A program made the translations under genes and the position numbers. The notes under the pieces were generated by a model. That model worked only from the letters and a program-made list of their open reading frames with translations. It was not told the DNA's origin and did no database searches. A stretch of 58,379 nt of DNA, taken from JBDROX01 sp043809645 (GTDB lineage: Bacteria; Patescibacteriota; Patescibacteriia; Magasanikbacterales; UBA922). The stretch is from positions 1 to 58,379 of the forward strand of contig JBDROX010000003.1 in the NCBI GenBank assembly GCA_043809645.1, given 5' to 3'. Shown in pieces: positions 17,362-25,007 of this stretch (its first letter is position 1; every line of letters starts with the position of its first letter).

Positions 17362-17391
17362 AAATATCCACCATAATGGTGGATATTTTTT
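17361..17391. terminator. Bidirectional terminator between DUF218 and transketolase
   Basis: AAAATATCCACC - ATAA - TGGTGGATATTTTT with T-runs on both strands. Confidence 0.85.
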
Positions 17392-17402
17392 TGTTATTCT
17401 CA

Positions 17403-19295
17403 TTATCTCTTCTGAGCTGCTCGAACAATTGCAGAAGCATCAATTCCAGCAGCCTTGTACAACTCTTCCCACTTTCCAGATAGCTGGTATTCCCTTACAC
17501 CAAGCATTGTGAATGATGAAAGATGAATATCTCTTTCTTGAATCTCTCGAGCAATCTGACTTCCAAACCCAGACTCAACCACATGATCTTCAACAGTAAT
17601 AAGTCGATTTGTTTTTTTAACTGACTGAAAAAGTGTTTTATCAAATTTCTTTGGCGAACTGAGCACTACAATTTCTGCTGAAATGCCTTTTTCTTTAAGG
17701 ATTTCATATGATTTCAGTGCCTCATGTACTGTAGCACCAGATGCCGCGATTGTGACATCTTTCCCAGCTCGCAAAAGATCGCATCTTCCGTACTCATATT
17801 TGTAATTCTTGTCGTACAGAAGTGATCCATTTTCTTTCATAAGCACAGGAACTTTATGTCTTCCCATACGAACATAAAAGTTCCCTTTTTCTCTTGCTGC
17901 GTAGCGGATGATTCTATCACAATGGTTCGGGTCAGCAGGCTCTATAACTTTGGTATTTAGCAGCCCCGCCATTGACCCAATATCATCGATAGCCTGATGT
18001 GTTGGACCATCTTCTCCGACCGAAAGACCGCAGTGTGTAGCAACCATTTTGACATTTGTTTCATTAATATCATTCACCCGAGCCTGATCTTTCGCGCGAC
18101 TCGTCATGAATGCACCAAATGTTGAACAAAATGGAACTAACCCTGAGAAACTCAGACCACCAGAACAAGAAACCATCTGCTGCTCTGCTATACCACAGTC
18201 GATATGACGTGCTGGATATGCATCTTTGACATAATCCGTCCTCACAGATGAAGCAAGGTCAGCTGTGAGTGCAATAATTTGCTCATTCTTCTGCGCGAGA
18301 CTCAGAAGTGCCTTTCCATATGCACTTCTACAGTCTACCACTTCACCCTTTTTATATTCTATCGGTGTACCAGTCTTGATGTTTGGAACTACATCAGTCT
18401 TCTTTGGCTTCCAGGAAACACTTTTTCTAAAATCAGAAAGCCTTGCTTCCTCTTTTTCAGTGAGACGAAGAAGGTGGAGATCTTTTTCAATCTGCTCTAC
18501 TGTTGCAGCCTTTCCATGCCATGTTGCATGTTTTATTTGCCCTTCTTTCTCCATAAGCACTGACCCCTTTCCCATAACTGTATGCCCGAGGATGAGTGCT
18601 GGCTTATTCTTTATTTTCCCTGCTTTTCCAAGCGCTGACCAGATATTCTGATAATCATGTCCATCAATTTCTATAACAATCCATCCAGCGGCTTCGAAAT
18701 GTGCCTTTGGATCAAGTGGCATTACCTTTTTTAGACTATCAGATAACTGAACTTCATTGTAATCCATGAAGACAACAAAATTATCAAGCTCATACTTCGC
18801 AGCGAAGTTCATCATTTCATAGACCTGCCCTTCCTGAGACTCTCCATCCCCGATGAGTCCGTAGACAATTCCCTTTTGATTTTTTATTTTCTGTGCAAGT
18901 GCAAACCCGCTTGCAGCACTGACTCCACAGCCAAGCGGTCCTGTGCCGTACCAGACACCTGGCACATGTCGCGTAACATGCCCCTCGAACTTGGAGCCAA
19001 ACTTTCTAAAATTCTTAATTGCATCCTTTTTTGAAACATATCCCATTTCTGCCAGGATACTATAGACAGCTGGAGAAATATGGCCGTTGGAAACGATAAC
19101 CGGATCTCCTGTTTTCGATATAACAAAAGCATAAAGTATGCTGAGATAGTCAACACAGGAAAGCGACCCACCAGGATGTCCACTTCCAGCATTTGTTGTC
19201 ATCTGGAGAATCGAGTGTCTACAGGACTTGGAAAAAACGTTGAGAAAGTCTATTTGATCCTTGTTGAGTTTTGAGATCAGTTTTGGTATATGCAT
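17403..19295 (-). CDS. tkt: Transketolase
   Basis: 630 residues, a full fused enzyme. It transfers two-carbon units in the non-oxidative pentose phosphate pathway with thiamine diphosphate. N-terminal half: AGSGHPGGSLS, GTGPLGCGVSAASG and the ThDP motif GDGESQEGQVYE. Pyrimidine domain: MLIDCGIAEQQMV-like segment (HIDCGIAEQQMVS) and EDGPTHQAIDDIG. C-terminal domain: TVEDHVVESGFGSQIARE. It lies upstream of the transaldolase gene on the same strand but is separated from it by about 550 bases holding solitary unit C. Confidence 0.95.
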   Translation of the reverse strand: MHIPKLISKLNKDQIDFLNVFSKSCRHSILQMTTNAGSGHPGGSLSCVDYLSILYAFVISKTGDPVIVSNGHISPAVYSILAEMGYVSKKDAIKNFRKFGSKFEGHVTRHVPGVWYGTGPLGCGVSAASGFALAQKIKNQKGIVYGLIGDGESQEGQVYEMMNFAAKYELDNFVVFMDYNEVQLSDSLKKVMPLDPKAHFEAAGWIVIEIDGHDYQNIWSALGKAGKIKNKPALILGHTVMGKGSVLMEKEGQIKHATWHGKAATVEQIEKDLHLLRLTEKEEARLSDFRKSVSWKPKKTDVVPNIKTGTPIEYKKGEVVDCRSAYGKALLSLAQKNEQIIALTADLASSVRTDYVKDAYPARHIDCGIAEQQMVSCSGGLSFSGLVPFCSTFGAFMTSRAKDQARVNDINETNVKMVATHCGLSVGEDGPTHQAIDDIGSMAGLLNTKVIEPADPNHCDRIIRYAAREKGNFYVRMGRHKVPVLMKENGSLLYDKNYKYEYGRCDLLRAGKDVTIAASGATVHEALKSYEILKEKGISAEIVVLSSPKKFDKTLFQSVKKTNRLITVEDHVVESGFGSQIAREIQERDIHLSSFTMLGVREYQLSGKWEELYKAAGIDASAIVRAAQKR

Positions 19296-19409
19296 ACTTT
19301 CTACTTTTTACTTCGTACTTATTCCCATTTTACCACAAAGGCAGACAATTGGCATCTGCACCTTACTGCGCTAAGGTAATCGCTGTCACAATATCGATCA
19401 GGAGGGACT

Positions 19410-19490
19410 GTGGCAGACAATAGACAGCTTAAAACTACTATTCGGGACAGATCTTCATCCTGTCTAGGAAGGAGATGCGGTGTATCATGA
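19410..19490 (+). CDS. Short leader-like ORF in unit C
   Basis: GTG start 6-7 bases after AGGAGG; 26 codons (VADNRQLKTTIRDRSSSCLG...), ending in TGA which overlaps the ATG at 19487. The strong SD and the ATGA coupling argue for translation. The peptide has no recognised family and could be a regulatory leader for the next frame. Confidence 0.35.
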   Translation: MADNRQLKTTIRDRSSSCLGRRCGVS

Positions 19491-19829
19491 CTCTCCAAGA
19501 TGAAAACTGCACTGTCGCAGCAAAAGCTGTGTACCCGGAAGTTTCAGAATCCAGTGGCCACCCGAGACAGGGAAGCCTTGCTCTACCTCTCGGATCTCAG
19601 CCTCAGCCGCCGCCTGTTGTTCACTTCAGCGAGAGCCTTCCTGTCAAACAACAACCGAAGACGACGTGTAGCCAACAAAATCTGCTGGGCAATTCTAAGG
19701 CTTGGCCAGAGCAATCCGGCCGAAACACGACACCAGAGAGAGAAGGAACGTGGGCGGTTGATGATATGTCCAAACCCTGCATTTCATCTGTCCACCGTCC
19801 AAAAAAACCCGCTAATGGCGGGCTTTTTA
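19487..19829 (+). pseudogene. Orphan gene with probable +1 frameshift (unit C)
   Basis: The ATG at 19487 follows GGAAGGAG and opens MTLQDENCTVAAKAVYPEV. After about 20 codons that frame becomes Pro-rich and implausible. The +1 frame continues as a convincing protein: RDREALLYLSDLSLSRRL, then FTSARAFL and RVANKICWAILRLGQ, to a stop after 19820. A single-base change around 19540-19570 would join them. The codons are GC-balanced like the other solitary units. Either the gene is broken, the assembly has an indel, or the ribosome shifts. No family is recognised. Confidence 0.4.
19801..19829. terminator. Terminator after unit C
   Basis: AAAAAAACCCGC - TAAT - GGCGGGCTTTTT, T-runs on both strands; also serves tal from the other side. 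Confidence 0.8.
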
Positions 19830-19851
19830 TAAACAGGATACAAGGCACAGG

Positions 19852-20721
19852 TTATGCACCATGTGTTTCAAGCAACTCATTCCAATCCTTTGCAAAATTG
19901 CTGAGCCCAGTGTCAGTGAGGTCGTGTGATATATCAAATAACTTCCAATCAGCGCTTAAATCAAATTTCTCATATGGAATAGGCGCTAAACCAAACACAT
20001 CCTTTTCTTCAAGCCCTTCTGTGTTCGTCGGCATGTCAGCATCCACCCAACCCAGAAGATCTTCATATGGAATGGTAATAATATCCATTCCAGCTTCGAT
20101 AATATGTGCGATGTCATAGATGCCATGTACACTTGCTGCCAGAATACTTACCGGACTATCCACCTCTCTGTACATCTTCTGAATATTCTCAAGAAGTGTG
20201 AATCCATTCTTCCCAATTTTATCCAATCGAGAAACAAAAGGAGAAATAAATACCTGCCCTGGCTCCGCACCACTGAGTGCAACATGAACTGCCGCGGCTT
20301 GTTCCTGCGAAAAACAGAGTGTCATATTCACTCGCACACCTTCGGAAACAAGTTTCTCTGCAACCTCGAGTCCTGCTGGAATGATCGGAAGCTTAATATG
20401 CGCATTTGGAATCCAAGTATTCATCTCACGTGCCTGTGCTAGCATGTCTTCTGCTTTTGTATTTTCGTCCGCATATACCTCGATAGAAACAGAACCTTCC
20501 ACACCTACAAGTTGGGAGATCTCCTGTGCAAGCTTCTTGTATACCGCGAGGAGCTCTTCAAGTGAAAACTTTTTTCCTTCCTCTACTGCCTTTTTTACAT
20601 CAGGATTCTTTTTTGCAAAATACGTTGGGTTCGTCGTCTGCCCATCAAGAAAGCCAAGCTTGCCAACAATTATTTTTGTGTCTTCTGAGCTTCCACTGTC
20701 GAGAAATATTTTTGTTTTCAT
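19852..20721 (-). CDS. tal: Transaldolase
   Basis: 289 residues. Catalyses transfer of the dihydroxyacetone unit in the pentose phosphate pathway, complementing transketolase. FLDGQTTNPTYFAK near the N-terminus is the conserved DGxTTNP motif. The Schiff-base lysine is in NAHIKLPIIPAG, and SPFVSRLDKIG and ILAASVHGI complete the signature. It belongs to the shorter bacterial/archaeal transaldolase group. A terminator follows at 19801-19829. Confidence 0.92.
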   Translation of the reverse strand: MKTKIFLDSGSSEDTKIIVGKLGFLDGQTTNPTYFAKKNPDVKKAVEEGKKFSLEELLAVYKKLAQEISQLVGVEGSVSIEVYADENTKAEDMLAQAREMNTWIPNAHIKLPIIPAGLEVAEKLVSEGVRVNMTLCFSQEQAAAVHVALSGAEPGQVFISPFVSRLDKIGKNGFTLLENIQKMYREVDSPVSILAASVHGIYDIAHIIEAGMDIITIPYEDLLGWVDADMPTNTEGLEEKDVFGLAPIPYEKFDLSADWKLFDISHDLTDTGLSNFAKDWNELLETHGA

Positions 20722-21129
20722 AGGTATGAATTATGAATCTTGAAACAGAAATTATGATAAAAACAGTATAACACGTAAAAGAAAAAACCACTCGTAGTAA
20801 GTAATTCTCTCCCGTTTTTTCTCTAGAAAGCGTAAAACCAAAAGGTGTGTGATTTTTTTGATCACGCAGGAACCAGACTGTTCGAGACATGGAAGCAACC
20901 CAAAATATCAAGTCAATACAAACCAATCCCCACCAAATATCCACACCAAGAACCCAAAATTGTATACACTACTCTATACATTGTGGATAAGTATGTGGAA
21001 AACTATGATCATTTGTGGATAACTTGACAGACTTTCTCCACACTGAACTAGAATGTATACACTATTCTATACAAAAAAATTGGCAAAAACGACCGTTTTG
21101 TCGCTAAAATTAGCAAAAAACCGCAAGAC
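20722..21129. promoter_or_regulatory. DnaA-box / inverted-repeat cluster
   Basis: No gene is evident. Two DnaA boxes TGTGGATAA (20982-20990 and 21014-21022) and relatives (TATCCACA near 20938) lie between two copies of an operator-like repeat, TGTATA-N8-TATACA (20961-20980 and 21054-21073). The copies differ at one base. Several further short inverted repeats (TTTTTTGATCACGC region) are present. The cluster sits just upstream of the structured RNA's promoter. Confidence 0.55.
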
Positions 21130-21158
21130 TTGACAAAAGTAGTTTTTTATGCTATAAT
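21130..21158 (+). promoter_or_regulatory. Perfect consensus sigma70 promoter of the structured RNA
   Basis: TTGACA (21130-21135), 17-base spacer, TATAAT (21153-21158). The spacer contains AAAGT and a T-run that with ACTT before it resembles a small terminator. Confidence 0.85.
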
Positions 21159-21164
21159 TGTTTA

Positions 21165-21566
21165 TGTAGCGTTCATTACACGAACATGTTGTCCAGAAGC
21201 TTTTCTGGCCAATATGTCCCCCTTCTTTACTACTCCTTTATCCAGGCTTTTCCCTTCCCTCTTCGCGTTGGACTGGTTGAGATCACTCCCGCAACGTGTC
21301 ATAAAACAAAAATAAAAGGAAAAACAAAGAGATAAGCTTGGAATCGGTGCCTCTCACTTATTACATCAGTATGCTTCGCGCTACTATGTCAGAGAGTCTA
21401 CACCATCATGAGTGGTAGAAGGGTGTATAAATCTTTGGATTTAGTGATCCTCTAGACGTTCCCTGCTTTCGACATATCGAGCACAGAGATCGTCTAGATG
21501 GCCCGTGATCCTGAGACAAAAGAGCCAGTCCATAAAATCACATTTCAGGGGCGTTGGCTCTTTTTA
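21165..21566 (+). ncRNA. Candidate abundant structured RNA (about 400 nt)
   Basis: A transcript defined by a perfect promoter and a terminator (AGAGCCA 21521-21527, TGGCTCT 21555-21561, then T5). No long convincing ORF lies inside; a 33-codon frame at about 21213 has no SD. Long-range pairing is visible: GGTG...CTCTC (21346-21355) with GAGAG...CACC (21392-21404), and TCTAGACG (21451-21458) with CGTCTAGA (21491-21498), with TTCGA-type loops. I see no RNase P, tmRNA or SRP signature motifs. A 6S-like or lineage-specific RNA is possible. It could also be the leader of dksA, but the terminator separates them. Confidence 0.55.
21521..21566 (+). terminator. Terminator of the structured RNA
   Basis: AGAGCCA pairs with TGGCTCT across a 27-base loop, followed by TTTTT. 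Confidence 0.7.
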
Positions 21567-21646
21567 TATTGCAAAATTTTTATCTTCTATATATACTATA
21601 GGTAAGTATTGAAAATACGCTTCGATCATTTGTTATTCTGTTTCGT

Positions 21647-22036
21647 ATGGCTAATAAGTCAACACACTCAAAAAAATTCCTAGAGGAAATAAAAAAAAGC
21701 CTTCTCGAGGAGCAAGAACGAATTCAAACCGAACTTGAAAAGTTCACCACCAAGAACCCAAACGTTGTTGGTGATTTTGATGCAACATTCCCTGAGTATG
21801 GAGATGAAAGTGATGACAACGCACGAGAAATCGCTCAGTACACAGTGAATAAGCCTCTTGAGGTCACGCTAGAGAAGACCCTCAGAGATATCAAAAATTC
21901 TCTTAAAAGCATTGGGGCAGGAACATACGGTGTCTGCAAGTACTGTGACAATCAAATGTCTGAAAGGCGCCTACTTGCACGCCCCACTTCCAGTGCCTGT
22001 GTCGACTGCAAGAAGACTCTCACCCAAGAAGCATAA
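21647..22036 (+). CDS. DksA/TraR-type zinc-finger protein
   Basis: 129 residues. A coiled-coil N-terminal half (LEEIKKSLLEEQERIQTELEKF) with an acidic tip region (DFDATFPEYGDESDDN), then the zinc finger CKYCD...CVDCKK. The family acts in the RNA polymerase secondary channel, often with ppGpp. Its TAA overlaps the ATG of lspA (TAATG), so the two are coupled. Confidence 0.88.
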   Translation: MANKSTHSKKFLEEIKKSLLEEQERIQTELEKFTTKNPNVVGDFDATFPEYGDESDDNAREIAQYTVNKPLEVTLEKTLRDIKNSLKSIGAGTYGVCKYCDNQMSERRLLARPTSSACVDCKKTLTQEA

Positions 22037-22509
22037 TGGGTGATACTATGAAATCAAGAAAGGCTCGCTTTAGTATCTATATAGCCATAAGCGGGTTTTT
22101 TTTATTGATTGATCAGCTACTGAAGCAATACGCACTCGCTAACCAGGACTACACCTATTACCTGGGTACATCGTGGTTTGGCTGGGAATACCTAGGAAAT
22201 TCAGGCATTGCCTTCAGTCTCCAGTTTCCAAATTTCCTGCTTATTCTCATTACACCCCTTGTTCTCCTCACACTTCTTCTATTTCTCATAAAACAAAACC
22301 TGGAACCACTTCAGTCTCTTGGCATACTCCTCATAGTCGGTGGTGCAATATCAAACTTTATAGATAGAATTCTCTACTCCCTTACCATCGACTACATTCG
22401 GCTTTTTACCTCTGTCATTAACATTGCAGACGTCATGATAGTAGTTGGCGCTGTATTTCTGCTCGTGAATGAGGTGAGTGCAAGGAAAAAAGACAAGTGT
22501 CAGAATTGA
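22036..22509 (+). CDS. lspA: Lipoprotein signal peptidase (SPase II)
   Basis: 157 residues, four membrane helices. Aspartyl protease that cleaves prolipoproteins before the lipidated Cys. Conserved boxes: LIDQLLKQYA, GNSGIAFSL, GGAISNFIDRI with the first catalytic Asp, and INIADVMIVVG with the second. The ATG at 22048 is an alternative start. It would process the lipoproteins of this window (3885, 30821, 48659). Confidence 0.93.
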   Translation: MGDTMKSRKARFSIYIAISGFFLLIDQLLKQYALANQDYTYYLGTSWFGWEYLGNSGIAFSLQFPNFLLILITPLVLLTLLLFLIKQNLEPLQSLGILLIVGGAISNFIDRILYSLTIDYIRLFTSVINIADVMIVVGAVFLLVNEVSARKKDKCQN

Positions 22510-22676
22510 CAATTATTTTCATATCCTGCAAACTGTGTCATTAGTGCTCAGTTTTTTATTTTCAAAAGCGCTGTCTAGATCCAAGCCCCCTGTATAGGAG
22601 TTTTGGAGTTGGATAGTGTTCGCAAGCACTTCAGAAGGTCTGAAGCACAACCGAACCAATCAGGAGGAACCAACAC
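22510..22676 (+). promoter_or_regulatory. Structured leader of unit D
   Basis: About 165 non-coding bases with a CTTCAGA-AGG-TCTGAAG hairpin (about 22629-22645). No consensus promoter is obvious; TATAGG near 22593 is a weak -10 candidate. Confidence 0.3.
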
Positions 22677-22893
22677 ATGATGAGGGCTATGAGCATTTCA
22701 GAGACAGAGCAACAGGCACTTCATCAACGCAGAGCGTGCAGTGATGAAAGTCATGAACTGGCTGGAAGACGCGCAACAGCGCAACCGTCAAGAACTGGTT
22801 CTGGCCTACACTGACAAGCTCATCGAACTGGTGAAGAACACCTCATACACCGAGGCACTCGCCGAGAGGAAGCACCGGCTCACCGGCAACTAG
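22677..22893 (+). pseudogene. Orphan small gene with probable +1 frameshift (unit D)
   Basis: AGGAGG (22662-22667) points to ATG 22677, which opens MMRAMSISETEQQ. The convincing coding frame, however, is +1 relative to it: RHFINAERAVMKVMNW, then LEDAQQRNRQELVLAYTDKL and ALAERKHRLTGN, ending TAG at 22893. A one-base difference at about 22700-22715 would fuse them to about 70 residues. Alternatively translation starts at GTG 22741 or ATG 22744 (49 residues) without an SD. The product is helical and charged; no family is recognised. Codons are CTG/CTC/ATC-rich, unlike lspA and comM on either side. Confidence 0.5.
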
Positions 22894-22904
22894 CCAATCA
22901 TCGC

Positions 22905-22943
22905 CCCGACCCACGCTGGAGCACTCCGCTTTGGCGTGGGAAG
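22905..22943 (+). terminator. GC hairpin after unit D
   Basis: CCCACGC and GCGTGGG pair around a 17-base loop; there is no U-tract. A second, U-tailed hairpin (CACACC-GCTGA-GGTGT then T7, 22951-22976) follows at once. Confidence 0.55.
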
Positions 22944-22976
22944 GGATATCACACACCGCTGAGGTGTTTTTTTGTT

Positions 22977-22986
22977 GTGTTATAAT
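22977..22986 (+). promoter_or_regulatory. -10 element of comM
   Basis: GTTATAATAG (-10 core TATAAT 22981-22986) follows the T-run of the preceding terminator directly, so terminator and promoter share sequence. Confidence 0.6.
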
Positions 22987-23010
22987 AGAACGAACATAAC
23001 TGGAGGAACT

Positions 23011-24531
23011 ATGTTTACAAAAATAAACTCTGCTGCCGTCCTAGGACTCGACTGTGCTCCTATTACTATAGAAGTAGATATCGCAGGGAGCTGGCCAGGA
23101 TTCCAAATTGTTGGTCTCCCTGATGCAGCCATACAAGAAGCCAAAGAACGAATACGAACAGCATGGAAAAACACGCTTTTGTCTTTTCCTTCGAATAGCC
23201 GCATCGTCATCAACTTAGCACCAGCCGATGTGCGCAAGGAAGGTGCAGGATACGACTTGCCGATGGCGGTTGGCATGTATCTGGCAAGCGAAAAAAATGG
23301 TATCGATCTGTCAGACACTCTCTTTGTCGGAGAGCTTGCTCTCGATGGATCACTGAGACACACCAACGGTATTCTTCCACTCGCGATCTTTGCAAAACAA
23401 AAAGGATACAAACGTATCTTCGTACCAAGTATCAATGCCCCAGAAGCCAGCCTCATCGAAGACCTGGAAGTCTATCCTGTAGAATCCTTCCGATCTGCAG
23501 TCAACCATCTAACCGGCGCAGAACTCATAAAGCAAATTCCGATTGAACCTCTGGACTCCTGGTTCGAGAGAAATGTATATGAGATGAACATGGCACATGT
23601 GAAAGGTCAGGAGTTTGTAAAGCGTGCACTGGAAATAGCTGCGAGTGGTGCTCACAACACTCTACTCTCTGGTCCGCCAGGCTCTGGCAAGACACTCCTC
23701 GCACGAACACTTCCTTCTATTCTTCCAAAGATGACGACAGCCGAAGCTATTGAAGTAACGAAGATCTATTCTGTTGCAGGAATCCTGCCAACAGACCGGC
23801 CACTCATCACAACCAGACCTTTCCGAGCACCACATCACAGTGCTAGTGGAGTAGCGCTCGTTGGCGGCGGCAAGTTCCCGCGCCCTGGAGAAATTTCACT
23901 CGCCCACAGAGGTGTTCTTTTTTTAGATGAATTCCCAGAATTTCCAAGACAGGTACTGGAAAATCTCAGGCAGCCACTCGAAGACGGTATTGTGACAATC
24001 TCAAGGGCGCAGGGAACCATTACCTTTCCTGCACGATTTACCCTTGTAGCAAGTCAAAACCCATGTCCATGTGGCTATGCAAGCGATCCAGATAGGAACT
24101 GTATATGTTCCCCAATCCAAATATCAAGATATACAAAAAAAATAAGTGGTCCACTCCTCGACAGGATTGATCTCCATATAGAAGTGCCACGAGTTGATTT
24201 TGAAAAACTGAGCACAGATGACCTTGCAGAAGATTCTGAAATAATTCGTGCACGAGTAGAGGAGGCCAGAGAAAGACAAAACATGAGACTCAAAGACTCA
24301 CCATGTGCAGCGAATAGTGAGATGCGAAATCGAGATATTCGCGAGCATTGCAAACTGGGCGACACCTCCATCGACCTCATGCGCCAAGCCGTCTCACACA
24401 TGCATCTCTCTGCCCGCAGTTATCACCGTATTCTCAAGCTCGCCAGAACCATTGCTGACCTTGCTGGGAAAGATTCGATTGAAACCACGCATATTGCAGA
24501 GGCGCTGCAATATAGGGCAAAAAGTGAGTAA
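23011..24531 (+). CDS. comM: YifB/ComM family Mg-chelatase-like AAA+ ATPase
   Basis: 506 residues; start set by TGGAGG 6 bases before ATG 23011. ComM is a hexameric helicase promoting branch migration during natural transformation. The N-terminal ChlI-like domain (AAVLGLDCAPITIEVDIAG; GLPDAAIQEAKERIRTA) is followed by the AAA+ domain with Walker A SGPPGSGKTLLA, the LVGGGKFPRPGEISLAHRG motif and Walker B LFLDEFPEF, then the CPCGYASD...CICSP zinc-like motif and a C-terminal lid (SARSYHRILKLARTIADL). Patescibacteria commonly keep competence genes. Confidence 0.93.
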   Translation: MFTKINSAAVLGLDCAPITIEVDIAGSWPGFQIVGLPDAAIQEAKERIRTAWKNTLLSFPSNSRIVINLAPADVRKEGAGYDLPMAVGMYLASEKNGIDLSDTLFVGELALDGSLRHTNGILPLAIFAKQKGYKRIFVPSINAPEASLIEDLEVYPVESFRSAVNHLTGAELIKQIPIEPLDSWFERNVYEMNMAHVKGQEFVKRALEIAASGAHNTLLSGPPGSGKTLLARTLPSILPKMTTAEAIEVTKIYSVAGILPTDRPLITTRPFRAPHHSASGVALVGGGKFPRPGEISLAHRGVLFLDEFPEFPRQVLENLRQPLEDGIVTISRAQGTITFPARFTLVASQNPCPCGYASDPDRNCICSPIQISRYTKKISGPLLDRIDLHIEVPRVDFEKLSTDDLAEDSEIIRARVEEARERQNMRLKDSPCAANSEMRNRDIREHCKLGDTSIDLMRQAVSHMHLSARSYHRILKLARTIADLAGKDSIETTHIAEALQYRAKSE

Positions 24532-24542
24532 AAATTAATATG

Positions 24543-24568
24543 AGAATAAGACAAATTTGCCTTATTCT
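24543..24568 (+). terminator. Hairpin after comM
   Basis: GAATAAG - ACAAATTTGC - CTTATTC; weak U-tract. Confidence 0.4.
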
Positions 24569-24586
24569 AGCTAAATATTCAGACAG

Positions 24587-24620
24587 CACCCTTGACAAGA
24601 GGGTGTTTTTGTGGTATAGT
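24587..24620 (+). promoter_or_regulatory. Composite terminator-promoter element driving unit E
   Basis: CACCC and GGGTG (24587-24605) form a terminator hairpin whose loop contains the -35 box TTGACA (24592-24597). The U-tract falls in the 17-base spacer and TATAGT (24615-24620) is the -10 box. An almost identical element lies at 30957-30992 on the other strand. Confidence 0.7.
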
Positions 24621-24705
24621 TTCTGGTCGGTTTTTGTGGCTACGACATAAAATTCATGCTACGTCACCAACGGACAGGGGAAAAGTTGTGCAGAAGGGAA
24701 GCAAG

Positions 24706-24900
24706 ATGCGGCGCAAGGTGGAGAAAGTTGCAAAGATCATGCTGATCACAAGCTTGATCGTGTCACTGTCTATTGAGTCACCGTTCTTGAAAGAAATCTT
24801 CAAGGCGTTGACCTTCATTAGTGCGGGCGTATCACTAGGCTCCTGTGCTACTCAAATCACCATATTGAAAGAGGAGATAAGGGAGATAGATGAGTATTAA
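24706..24900 (+). CDS. Orphan small membrane protein (unit E)
   Basis: 64 residues: basic N-terminus MRRKVEKVAK, a membrane helix (IMLITSLIVSLSI), a second hydrophobic segment (ALTFISAGVSLGSCA) and a charged tail ILKEEIREIDEY. A GTG at 24688 after GGGGAAAAG is an alternative start adding six residues. It has its own composite promoter and is closed by a terminator. No family is recognised; a holin- or toxin-like small hairpin membrane protein cannot be excluded. Confidence 0.55.
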   Translation: MRRKVEKVAKIMLITSLIVSLSIESPFLKEIFKALTFISAGVSLGSCATQITILKEEIREIDEY

Positions 24901-24917
24901 TAGCTGACAGGAAGGGG

Positions 24918-24942
24918 AACACCATGCGTTGGTGTTTTTTTG
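24918..24942 (+). terminator. Terminator after unit E
   Basis: GAACACCA - TGCG - TTGGTGTTTTTTT; one of the recurrent AACACC/GGTGTT terminators. Confidence 0.8.
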
Positions 24943-25007
24943 TTTTGTCTTAATAATATATTATGCTACCATAATCAAACATCATTATTTATTCTTATGA
25001 GAATTTT

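Larger units (their letters stand above)
19296..19851. other. Gap between tkt and tal holding solitary unit C
   Basis: The tkt and tal genes, normally close partners, are separated by a foreign-looking transcription unit on the opposite strand (19410-19800) and a terminator. The first 100 bases include a possible promoter (TTGGCA, 17 bases, TAAGGT near 19349-19377). Confidence 0.5.

Noticed and set aside
20104..20442. Plus-strand frame inside transaldolase
   Set aside because: Fully covered by the well-supported tal gene on the other strand.
21130..21315. 61-codon frame in the structured RNA
   Set aside because: It begins inside the promoter itself, upstream of the expected transcript start.
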